DNA from: Mesonia oceanica
Lineage (GTDB): Bacteria > Bacteroidota > Bacteroidia > Flavobacteriales > Flavobacteriaceae
Direction of reading: 5' to 3'
Length of the DNA: 64,000 bases
NCBI RefSeq assembly: GCF_902499555.1
Contig: NZ_CABVMM010000001.1
Location: 372,001-436,000, forward strand
Positions within the stretch are counted from its first letter, which is position 1, and each line of letters opens with the position of its first letter. The position numbers and the translations under genes are program-made. A model generated the notes under the pieces. That model had not been told where the DNA came from. It made no database searches and saw only the letters and a list, made by a program, of their open reading frames with translations. This document shows positions 1 to 7,491 of this stretch, one piece after another.

Positions 1-2316
1 AATTATATTTTCTGCGGAAGCGAACAGCAAGCCAAACGTTTCCACGATATTTTTAAAGATCAGGAAAAAGAGGTAAAGTATAAAACGGTAGTCCTTTCCT
101 TATTTCAAGGATTTATTGATGAACAGGCAAAAAATGTTTGCTATACCGATCATCAGATTTTTGAGCGTTACCATAAATTCAGCCTTAAAAATGGCTATGC
201 CAAAAAGCAGGCAATTACCCTGAAAGAATTGACCAATCTTACCGTAGGTGATTATGTAACCCACATTGATCACGGAATTGGAAAGTTTGGCGGATTGCAA
301 AAAATAGATGTAGAAGGCAAAAAACAGGAAGCCATTAAACTGATTTATGGAGAGCGCGATATCCTGTATTTAAGTATTCATTCCCTACATAAAATCTCGA
401 AATATAACGGCAAAGACGGGAAAGAACCTAAAATCTTCAAGTTAGGTAGTAATGCTTGGAAAAACCTGAAGAAAAAGACCAAAGCCCGCGTAAAACATAT
501 CGCCTATAATTTAATTGAATTATATGCGAAACGCCGCTTGCAAAAAGGTTTTGCGTACGGTCCAGATTCTTATTTGCAACACGAGCTGGAAGCTTCTTTT
601 ATTTATGAAGATACACCAGACCAAAGTACAGCGACCGAAGCGGTTAAAAAAGATATGGAAAACGAACGCCCAATGGACCGATTGGTTTGTGGGGATGTTG
701 GTTTTGGGAAGACCGAAGTAGCCATTCGCGCTGCCTTTAAAGCGGTAGATAATGGGAAGCAAGTTGCGGTTTTAGTGCCCACGACGATTTTGGCCTTTCA
801 GCATCATCAAACTTTTTCGGAGCGTTTAAAAGATTTACCCGTAACAGTCGATTACTTAAATAGATTTAGAACCGCCAAAGAACGCCGAGAAACGCTAGCC
901 GATCTGGAAAGCGGTCGCGTAGATATTATCATTGGAACGCATCAATTAGTAAACAAGGCAGTTAAATTTAAAGATCTGGGACTGCTGATTGTTGATGAAG
1001 AGCAAAAGTTTGGAGTAGCGGTAAAAGATAAGCTGAAAACCATCAAAGAAAACGTCGATACATTGACACTCACGGCAACCCCAATTCCGCGTACGCTTCA
1101 GTTTAGTTTGATGGCGGCAAGAGATTTATCGACCATTACCACTCCGCCACCTAACCGGTATCCAATCGAATCGAATGTGATTCGTTTTTCTGAAGAAACC
1201 ATTCGGGATGCGGTATTATATGAAATTCAGCGAGGCGGACAGGTGTTCTTCATTCATAACCGCATTGAAAACATCAAAGAAGTTGCCGGCATGATTCAGC
1301 GTTTGGTACCCGATGCGAAAGTAGGCATTGGTCACGGACAAATGGAAGGGAAGAAGCTGGAGAAATTAATGTTGAGTTTTATTAATGGCGAATTTGATGT
1401 GTTGGTTTCTACCACGATTATTGAAAGTGGATTGGATGTAACCAACGCCAACACTATTTTTATTAATAACGCCAATAATTTCGGACTGTCTGATCTTCAC
1501 CAAATGCGAGGTCGGGTAGGACGAAGCAATAAAAAGGCCTTCTGTTATTTTATCACGCCACCTTATTCGGCAATGACCGAAGAAGCGCGTAAACGAATGA
1601 CGGCTCTAGAGCAATTTTCTGAATTGGGAAGCGGATTCAATATCGCGATGAAAGATTTAGAAATTCGAGGTGCCGGAGATTTATTAGGCGGGGAACAAAG
1701 CGGATTTATCAATGAAATTGGTTTTGATACCTATCAGAAGATTTTAGCGGAAGCTATTGAAGAGCTGAAAGAAAATGAATTTAAAGAGCTGTATAACGAA
1801 GAAGATATTGAAGATAAAGATTTTGTGAAGGAAACACAGATCGATACTGATTTTGAAATTTTATTCCCGGATGATTATATCAATAACATCGCCGAGCGTT
1901 TGAATTTATATACCAAGCTGAACGAATTAAAAACCGAAGAAGAATTAGAAAAGTTTGAAACCGAATTAGTCGATCGTTTTGGCGAATTACCGGTTTCTGC
2001 CGTCGATTTATTAAATAGTGTTCGTATTAAGTGGATCGCTTCTAAAATAGGCTTAGAACGCATTATTATGAAGCAGAATAAACTGATAGGCTATTTTATT
2101 GCCGATCAGCAATCGCGTTTCTACCAAACAGCTAATTTTACCAAAGTATTGCAGTACGTACAGTCGCATCCTACAACTTGTAAGATGAAAGAAAAGAAAA
2201 CCAGAAATGGCCTGCGTTTGCTCTTAACCTTCGATAAGATAACTTCGATAGAAAAAGCACTAAAAGTATTACAACCCTTAGATTTTAGAAAGAAAAAAGA
2301 GGAAGTGGAGGTATAA
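1..2316 (+). CDS. mfd: Transcription-repair coupling factor Mfd, 3' part
   Basis: DNA translocase that removes stalled RNA polymerase and recruits UvrA. The frame is open from base 1, so the gene starts before the window; about 771 residues are visible of a family length near 1100-1150, and the N-terminal UvrB-like part is missing. Visible in order: the RNAP-interacting domain (GDYVTHIDHGIGKF near 245-290), superfamily 2 helicase Walker A GDVGFGKT near 690-715, the Walker B variant DEEQ near 990, TATPIPRTL near 1075-1100, the second RecA domain with QMRGRVGRS near 1500-1530, and a C-terminal TRCF domain. A terminator hairpin follows. The identification is secure. Confidence 0.97.
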   Translation, partial: NYIFCGSEQQAKRFHDIFKDQEKEVKYKTVVLSLFQGFIDEQAKNVCYTDHQIFERYHKFSLKNGYAKKQAITLKELTNLTVGDYVTHIDHGIGKFGGLQKIDVEGKKQEAIKLIYGERDILYLSIHSLHKISKYNGKDGKEPKIFKLGSNAWKNLKKKTKARVKHIAYNLIELYAKRRLQKGFAYGPDSYLQHELEASFIYEDTPDQSTATEAVKKDMENERPMDRLVCGDVGFGKTEVAIRAAFKAVDNGKQVAVLVPTTILAFQHHQTFSERLKDLPVTVDYLNRFRTAKERRETLADLESGRVDIIIGTHQLVNKAVKFKDLGLLIVDEEQKFGVAVKDKLKTIKENVDTLTLTATPIPRTLQFSLMAARDLSTITTPPPNRYPIESNVIRFSEETIRDAVLYEIQRGGQVFFIHNRIENIKEVAGMIQRLVPDAKVGIGHGQMEGKKLEKLMLSFINGEFDVLVSTTIIESGLDVTNANTIFINNANNFGLSDLHQMRGRVGRSNKKAFCYFITPPYSAMTEEARKRMTALEQFSELGSGFNIAMKDLEIRGAGDLLGGEQSGFINEIGFDTYQKILAEAIEELKENEFKELYNEEDIEDKDFVKETQIDTDFEILFPDDYINNIAERLNLYTKLNELKTEEELEKFETELVDRFGELPVSAVDLLNSVRIKWIASKIGLERIIMKQNKLIGYFIADQQSRFYQTANFTKVLQYVQSHPTTCKMKEKKTRNGLRLLLTFDKITSIEKALKVLQPLDFRKKKEEVEV

Positions 2317-2322
2317 AAAATT

Positions 2323-2355
2323 AAAAGCCTTTCAATAATATAGAAAGGCTTTTTT
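2323..2355 (+). terminator. Rho-independent terminator of mfd
   Basis: An 11-bp stem (AAAAGCCTTTC pairing with GAAAGGCTTTT) followed by T residues starts 7 bases after the mfd stop codon. Confidence 0.85.
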
Positions 2356-2361
2356 ATTCTA

Positions 2362-2470
2362 GGCGGGTAAAATACCCCGAGACTTGTCTCGCTAGTAAAT
2401 TTTAAAAGTTTGTAAACGTGTTCCGCTAAAAAAATGCTCGTGGGCTTGCCCCGGAGAAATTTACGACATT
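2362..2470. repeat. Possible degenerate intergenic repeat element
   Basis: The short intergenic stretch holds two GC-richer motifs, CCCCGAGACTTGTCTCG (a hairpin-like palindrome) and GGGCTTGCCCCGG, separated by AT-rich sequence. They stand out against the AT-rich background and resemble remnants of dispersed palindromic repeats. No other copy was noticed in the window, so this rests on composition and self-complementarity only. Confidence 0.35.
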
Positions 2471-2477
2471 ATTTAGA

Positions 2478-3134
2478 TTATAGATTTTTTGTTGTCTCTA
2501 AATACATTTCAATAATTTCATCTATGTCTTTAAAATTAAGCTCATTATTATTAATTTTTTTAAGTAGTGCAGGATCTTCTTTTAAATACGCATTAGCACT
2601 TTTTTTAAACCCTCTTGAAAGATTTGTTTCATGAAATAGGCGAGCTTTTTCGAAGTCTCTTTTTTTAATATAATATTCAAGTGAAGGAAAATCTCTTCCT
2701 TGCATATATCGATAAAGCATGTATAATTCACCATCTTTATTTACTCTATATACGCCATAACTCACGTAAAATTTTGCATAATCATTTTCTTTAGATATAA
2801 GTAATAATGATTTACCTAAAGAAGAATTACCCTTCAGTGTTAATACTACTTTTACAGGTTCAAATTGGTAAACAGTACCTGATTGTGAGGTGAGTTTAAT
2901 TGTTTGTATGTCTTTTTTCTTTACTTTTTTGTTTTTTCCGTTTTTAGTTGATTTGATTAACACTTTCCCTTGTGCCGGATTATTAGGAACTTGGATAAAA
3001 CCTTGTTGTGAAGTTCCATCGTTCAATATAATTTCTCCTTCCCAAAAAGGATTAGTGTTTATGTTTTGAGCAGAAACATTAATTGGAGCAAGAAATAATA
3101 AAAATAGAGTAAAAATTGTGTAAATGTTTTTCAT
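2478..3134 (-). CDS. Secreted protein of unknown function
   Basis: 218 residues with an N-terminal signal peptide (MKNIYTIFTLFLLFLAPINVSAQ, cut after Ala-Gln is likely). The mature part begins NINTNPFWEGEIILNDGTSQQGFI and reads like a small beta-rich domain for roughly 100 residues, then a Lys/Glu-rich helical tail. No catalytic motif is recognisable. It is probably periplasmic or surface exposed. It sits alone between mfd (convergent) and yraN (same strand, 37-bp gap). Confidence 0.75.
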   Translation of the reverse strand: MKNIYTIFTLFLLFLAPINVSAQNINTNPFWEGEIILNDGTSQQGFIQVPNNPAQGKVLIKSTKNGKNKKVKKKDIQTIKLTSQSGTVYQFEPVKVVLTLKGNSSLGKSLLLISKENDYAKFYVSYGVYRVNKDGELYMLYRYMQGRDFPSLEYYIKKRDFEKARLFHETNLSRGFKKSANAYLKEDPALLKKINNNELNFKDIDEIIEMYLETTKNL

Positions 3135-3171
3135 AATGAATTTGTTTAGGGTGTTTAATTTAGAGATAAAA

Positions 3172-3531
3172 TTAGAAATATAAAAAAGCGTCTTCTAAAT
3201 GTTCAATGCGGGTTCCGAGTTTGTTTTTAATAATCGCTACAATATCAAACCGAAGTTCTACATCCAAATCATGTTCGATTAAGTAAAAATCCATCGCTTT
3301 TACCAACTGCTGAATTTGTTTTGGTTTTACAAAATCTTGTGGGTTTCCAAATTCCGGGGTACTTCTGGTCTTTACTTCCACCGCACAAATCATATCTGCT
3401 TTTTGAGCAATGATATCAACTTCGGCTTTTTGATGTCTAAAATTACGCTCTAAAATGGCATAACCTTTTTGCTGAAGGAAATCTACTGCGAGTTGTTCGC
3501 CTTTTTTGCCTAAATCATTGTGTTGCGCCAT
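3172..3531 (-). CDS. yraN: YraN/UPF0102 family putative endonuclease
   Basis: 119 residues, normal length for UPF0102. Visible family features are the N-terminal GKKGEQLAVDFLQQKGY segment and the nuclease-like core EVDII...CAVEVKTR, which fits the E-x-D / E-x-K arrangement of the restriction-endonuclease fold. Its cellular role in this family is not well established; Holliday-junction-type folding has been proposed. The start is the first Met after a 5' spacer and agrees with family length. Confidence 0.9.
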   Translation of the reverse strand: MAQHNDLGKKGEQLAVDFLQQKGYAILERNFRHQKAEVDIIAQKADMICAVEVKTRSTPEFGNPQDFVKPKQIQQLVKAMDFYLIEHDLDVELRFDIVAIIKNKLGTRIEHLEDAFLYF

Positions 3532-3584
3532 GGATACATCTCGAAAAGTTTAATAGTTCATCTAATATACTATTTTTTAAGATT

Positions 3585-3592
3585 TATATTTG
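3585..3592 (+). promoter_or_regulatory. Bacteroidetes -7 box before the TA relic
   Basis: TATATTTG matches the Bacteroidetes -7 consensus TAnnTTTG, 24 bases before the ATG of the antitoxin remnant. I see no clear TTG at the -33 position, so activity is uncertain. Confidence 0.4.
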
Positions 3593-3615
3593 TATGAAAG
3601 AGTGATGTTTAAAAG

Positions 3616-3986
3616 ATGAAAGAGATTAAATTAAAAGTCCCGGACAATAAACTGGTTCAGCAATTAGGCTTTGCGGTTTCTCAGGAAGCTGAAATACTTG
3701 AAGCACATAAAAATATCGTTCGTGAACGAAATGCTGCTTACCAGAAAAACCCGGTTTAGATTTAAAATTTATAAATGAAATTGAACTAACGTTTTCTTCT
3801 TTAAAACAAAATCTTTTTTATCAATTCAGGTATGAAGAAATTAGATGCATTCCTTTAAAAAATTTTCCATTTATAATTCATTTTTCGTTAGATGAAAAAA
3901 CGAACTTATTATCATTTAGGTCGTATTTCATACACGCAGAAATCCACTTCATTGGGATAAACGAAATCAATAACTATTTTAGGTAG
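3616..3986 (+). pseudogene. Fused relic of a ParE/RelE-type toxin-antitoxin pair
   Basis: An ATG at 3616 opens a 47-codon frame (stop 3757-3759) starting MKEIKLKVPDNKLVQQLGFA and running to EAHKNIVRER, the N-terminal look of small antitoxins paired with RelE/ParE toxins. A different frame, open from about 3741 to the stop at 3984-3986, reads GLDLKFINEIELTF then RYEEIRCIPLKNFPFIIHF, typical of the C-terminal half of a ParE-like toxin. The antitoxin C-terminus and toxin N-terminus are missing, so a deletion plus a frameshift fused the two. The end overlaps the convergent LD-carboxypeptidase gene by 13 bases. The family assignment is by eye. Confidence 0.65.
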
Positions 3987-4873
3987 CTTAAAAAAGAGTT
4001 TTCATCATTCACCTCTAGCTTTACTCTTCTTCCAAAAATTAAAGCTTGATTATGCTCAATATGTCCTGCCGGAAAATTAAAGGCTACCGGAAAATCATAC
4101 GCTGCTACTGTTTCAGTGATAATTTCTTCCGCAGTTTTTCCAAATGGTATTGTGTTATCATTCATAGCATTCATTCCGCCAACGATGAGTCCCGCTAAAT
4201 TTTCTAGCATTCCATTACGTTTTAGGTTTTGCATCATCCGGTCGATATGGTAAAGGTATTCATCTAAGTCTTCTAAAAATAGGATTTTCCCTTGGGTATT
4301 GATGGCAGAATTGCTTCCGCAGAGCGAATAGAGCACCGATAAATTTCCACCAACCAATTCGCCTTTAGTAGTTCCGGTTTTATTTAGGGAAGAAGTTGAA
4401 AATTCATACGTTAATTCTTCTCCGAATAACACCTTTCTCAACGTTTCCCGACTTGCTTCAGATTTGGTCTCCACCCCTAAGCACATTTGAGCGTGAAGTG
4501 TAGCGATTCCTAAGTTATGAAGATGCGAATGCAAAGCGGTGACATCACTATAGCCTATAATCCATTTCGGATTTTCTTTAAATGCAGAGAAATCGATTAA
4601 ATCTAAAATTCTCACCGTTCCATAACCCCCTTTGGCACACCAGATTGCTTTAATTTCGGGATCATTTAATTGTTGCTGAAGATCTTCTGCTCGTTCTTTA
4701 TCACTTCCTGCAAATTGATGTTCTTCCAATCCGATGCTAGAACCAATTACGGCTTGTAGTCCCCAAGCTTCCAACAGCTGAATGGCCGGTTGCAAATCTT
4801 CTTGCGTTGCTTTCCTGGCGGTGGCTACAATGGCGACTTTATCTTTTTTTTTTAAAAATGGAGCTGTTTTCAT
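3974..4873 (-). CDS. LD-carboxypeptidase (peptidase family S66)
   Basis: 299 residues, the usual length for muramoyl-tetrapeptide carboxypeptidases, which trim the terminal D-Ala from tetrapeptides during cytoplasmic murein recycling. Visible family signatures are WCAKGGYGTVRILDLID, the nucleophile-serine motif GYSDVTALH, the Glu-containing LVGGNLSVL region, and the catalytic-His motif FPAGHIEHN near the C-terminus. No signal peptide is seen, consistent with a cytosolic enzyme. Confidence 0.93.
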   Translation of the reverse strand: MKTAPFLKKKDKVAIVATARKATQEDLQPAIQLLEAWGLQAVIGSSIGLEEHQFAGSDKERAEDLQQQLNDPEIKAIWCAKGGYGTVRILDLIDFSAFKENPKWIIGYSDVTALHSHLHNLGIATLHAQMCLGVETKSEASRETLRKVLFGEELTYEFSTSSLNKTGTTKGELVGGNLSVLYSLCGSNSAINTQGKILFLEDLDEYLYHIDRMMQNLKRNGMLENLAGLIVGGMNAMNDNTIPFGKTAEEIITETVAAYDFPVAFNFPAGHIEHNQALIFGRRVKLEVNDENSFLSYLK

Positions 4874-4910
4874 AAAGAAGTACTATTGATAAAGAATTAG
4901 ATAGTGAGGC

Positions 4911-5450
4911 TTAAATTTCTTTGGGAAATTCAGGTACACTTTTTCCCTTAAAGTGGAGGCTAAATTTTTTATCATCATCAAAAAATCCTTCAAAAATTAT
5001 TTCTATAGGTTTTAATGATATAATTAGAGCATTAACTTCTACGGATGTATGACGAACTAGAGAATTCGTGCTAGTTTCTTCCATAAAATCAACAAATAAA
5101 CACCTGCAAGAACTTTGGCATGAGTTTAATTCTAAAGGAAACGCTCTGTTGAAATTGGTGTCAGGGCCTATATATATCGTAAGCAAGGGCTTTGCATCTG
5201 GCTTAATGCTCTTTGTGTCGTAGAAGAAAAGATTATATCCATATTCTGATTCTTTTGTGGTACAATAAGAGTTGTAAACGAAATAATTACCAGTGAGTGC
5301 TTGTACCTTAAAAGACTCTAAATTATACGATTCATTATTATAATTAAGTTTATTTAATTCAGGATTTTCTTCTCCATCATCATCTTTATCACAAGAAATA
5401 AAAGAAAGAATACTAAAGCATATTATAAATAAAAAGTAGATTTTTTTCAT
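4911..5450 (-). CDS. Small lipoprotein of unknown function (paralog cluster)
   Basis: 179 residues. The signal peptide MKKIYFLFIICFSILSFISC ends in a lipobox with Cys20, followed by an acidic linker DKDDDGEE typical of Bacteroidetes lipoproteins. The mature part has an NNESYNLESFKVQ segment and a C-terminal EIIFEGFFDD...LHFKGK segment that parallels the lipoproteins at 6116 and 6754, suggesting a common small beta-sandwich fold. Four Cys in the middle (C-T, NSCQSSCRC) may form disulfides. The function is unknown. Confidence 0.8.
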   Translation of the reverse strand: MKKIYFLFIICFSILSFISCDKDDDGEENPELNKLNYNNESYNLESFKVQALTGNYFVYNSYCTTKESEYGYNLFFYDTKSIKPDAKPLLTIYIGPDTNFNRAFPLELNSCQSSCRCLFVDFMEETSTNSLVRHTSVEVNALIISLKPIEIIFEGFFDDDKKFSLHFKGKSVPEFPKEI

Positions 5451-5623
5451 TCGATTAAATTATGGTGGGGTCAAAAATAATAATCTTATATAAATCCTAA
5501 TCATAAAAAGCTTGTCAAGCAAAAAATGGAAAAACAATACTTGAATTCTCTGAAAAGAATGAAATAGCAAATTTATAAATATTCTTTGATGATTTTGTCT
5601 CTTTTATTTTTTTGAATTCCTAT

Positions 5624-6090
5624 TTAGTAAGCGGTTAAAGTAACTTTATAATTAACAGAAATGTCTTTACCTTCAGAAGTAGTACCTCAAAAGTTATCTC
5701 GTAAGTACTTCCGTTTTTGGAAACCTCAATTTCTCCAGAATTGATAGAATATTTAGCACCTTTAGTTGAGAAAAATTCTTTATCAATAGTAATTAATTGT
5801 TCCTAAACCAAATGAAAGCGGTTCTTCTGTTAGATTATTGAAAGTATAAATACCACCTGTTAAGCCTGAAGGACTTTTAGATAACATGGGAAAATAAATA
5901 TAAGAATACTTCTCTTCTGTAGAAGTATAGCTTTCATCGTAATTTTCAATATCGAGGGTAGAAAAATTAAGTTTGCAATTGTAAAGATTCTCATTATTGG
6001 TTTCTAAACAACTTTCGATAAATCCCATCTTTAAATCATAGCTTTTGCCCTTAAGCTCTATAGAACCTTTTTCATTAGTTATATGTTATT
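5624..6090 (-). pseudogene. Degenerate copy of the neighbouring small lipoprotein gene
   Basis: Bases 5648-5780 are almost identical to 6771-6880 of the intact paralog (same codons for GSTYEITFEG and EGKDISVNYK), but a missing T shifts the frame near 5690. A second frame break separates this part from an open stretch at about 5783-6078 encoding SIELKGKSYDLKMGFIESC onward to GLGTINYY. No signal peptide or start precedes it. It is therefore a 5'-truncated, multiply frameshifted paralog. The 170 bases between it and the gene at 4911-5450 are AT-rich and hold nothing I can identify. Confidence 0.8.
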
Positions 6091-6115
6091 TCTAAATAGT
6101 AATTAAAAAAACTAA

Positions 6116-6667
6116 CTATTCCTCACTGTAATCATATTCATATAAATTGCCTTTGTAGTGTCCTTCAAAATCAACAATGTCAGTTTCATCGTCCCAATTT
6201 CGTGCTTTACCTTTAAAAGTTACTTCATAAGGGTTAAGGCTAATAATATTTAAAACACCAGCTGTTAATTCGTAATTATCTATATCAATCATATCTTCCG
6301 TTTCTGTCATTATCTTAATTTCAGAAAAGTCAGAAAACGTATTTGCTAGTTCTCCTTCAAAAAATTTGTATTCTCTTGTTCCTATAGTTCTTTCAGAAGT
6401 AAAAATTTCAAAAAATATAGAATTAAAAAATTCATCTTCCGCTTCTTCATTTTCATTTACTTCTGTAGTAACCAATATTAAACCTGAACTGTGGTTTCCA
6501 GATTCATTTCCATAATATTCAAGGGCACCAGCTTTTAGTGGATAGGTTTTTCCATTCACTAAAAGTTCATTATTAAGATTGGAAGAATTATTATCATCAT
6601 CATTGTTACAGGAAATAAATGCGGTTGCTATAAAAGCAAACAATAAAATCGAATAAATTTTTTTCAT
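6116..6667 (-). CDS. Small lipoprotein of unknown function (paralog cluster)
   Basis: 183 residues. Lipobox Cys20 (MKKIYSILLFAFIATAFISC) is followed by an Asn/Asp-rich linker NNDDDNNSSN. The mature domain starts ELLVNGKTYPLKAGALEYYG and ends with PYEVTFKGKARNWDDE...FEGHYKG, the same order of elements as in the 178-residue paralog upstream. It is predicted to be anchored in the outer or inner membrane. The function is unknown; tandem duplication with divergence is apparent. Confidence 0.8.
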   Translation of the reverse strand: MKKIYSILLFAFIATAFISCNNDDDNNSSNLNNELLVNGKTYPLKAGALEYYGNESGNHSSGLILVTTEVNENEEAEDEFFNSIFFEIFTSERTIGTREYKFFEGELANTFSDFSEIKIMTETEDMIDIDNYELTAGVLNIISLNPYEVTFKGKARNWDDETDIVDFEGHYKGNLYEYDYSEE

Positions 6668-6702
6668 AGGTGTTATGTTATTTAAGGTTAGAATAATAAA
6701 TA

Positions 6703-6739
6703 AAAAAAGGTGAAAGATTAGAACCTTTCACCTTTTTAT
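6703..6739 (-). terminator. Terminator downstream of the 6754 lipoprotein gene
   Basis: An inverted repeat (AAAAAGGTGAAAG pairing with CTTTCACCTTTTT) with A/T runs on both sides lies between the two lipoprotein genes. It could act in either direction; on the minus strand it follows the gene ending at 6754. Confidence 0.7.
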
Positions 6740-6753
6740 ATATTTCAAGAAAA

Positions 6754-7290
6754 TTAGAAAGTGCTTAACAAGCCTTTATAATTAACAGAAATGTCTTTGC
6801 CTTCAGAAGTAGTACCTTCAAAAGTTATCTCGTAAGTACTTCCGTTTTTGGAAATTTCAATTTCACCTGAATTGATTTCATAATAAGTTCCATCCTCAGA
6901 GAAAAAATTATAGTTCAGGCCAATCTCTGAATCGCTAAATGTAAAAGCATCCTGCGTATAGTCGCTATCATAACTATAATTCCCGTCTGTTAATTTTGAT
7001 GCACTGTCTGACCACAATTCAAAATACACAGAAGAAATGTTGACATCTGTTAAAGACGACTCATCATTTATAGAACTAATATCTTCTGAAAAAAGTTCAA
7101 TATCGAAATTGTAGGTATTGCCGTCATCAGATTCTCCATAAGATTCAATAGTTCCCGATTTTAAATTGTAATTTTCATTGTCTATTTTCATCTTTCCTTT
7201 GACGCCGTTATCGCTTCCTCCGTCGTCATCATTTCCGCAGCTAGACAACACCATTGCTACTGCAAAAAACAAGTAATAAATTTTTTTCAT
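6754..7290 (-). CDS. Small lipoprotein of unknown function (paralog cluster)
   Basis: 178 residues, lipobox Cys18 (MKKIYYLFFAVAMVLSSC), then an acidic linker GNDDDGGSDN. The mature part KGKMKIDNENYNLKSGTIESYG and the C-terminal GEIEISKNGSTYEITFEG-TSEGKDISVNYKG define the family shared with the pseudogene at 5624-6090 and the 183-residue lipoprotein. It is strongly acidic, with many Asp, Ser and Tyr. Its role is unknown. The 201 bases to metG hold the divergent start regions of both genes. Confidence 0.82.
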   Translation of the reverse strand: MKKIYYLFFAVAMVLSSCGNDDDGGSDNGVKGKMKIDNENYNLKSGTIESYGESDDGNTYNFDIELFSEDISSINDESSLTDVNISSVYFELWSDSASKLTDGNYSYDSDYTQDAFTFSDSEIGLNYNFFSEDGTYYEINSGEIEISKNGSTYEITFEGTTSEGKDISVNYKGLLSTF

Positions 7291-7491
7291 TTAAGTATTT
7301 TTAAGATTAACGGGGGTAAATATATAAAAATTACTTTTCGGTTTTCTAGAATGAATTTAAAATAAATATAAGTTTTTATGAAAACATCTATTTGTATTTC
7401 CTTCAAGATTATTTTACTAAAACTCTCTTTTCTATAAACAGTTTCAAAATCCTCGTCGCTTTTCTTACCTTTACCGCTTAAAATTTCAGAA

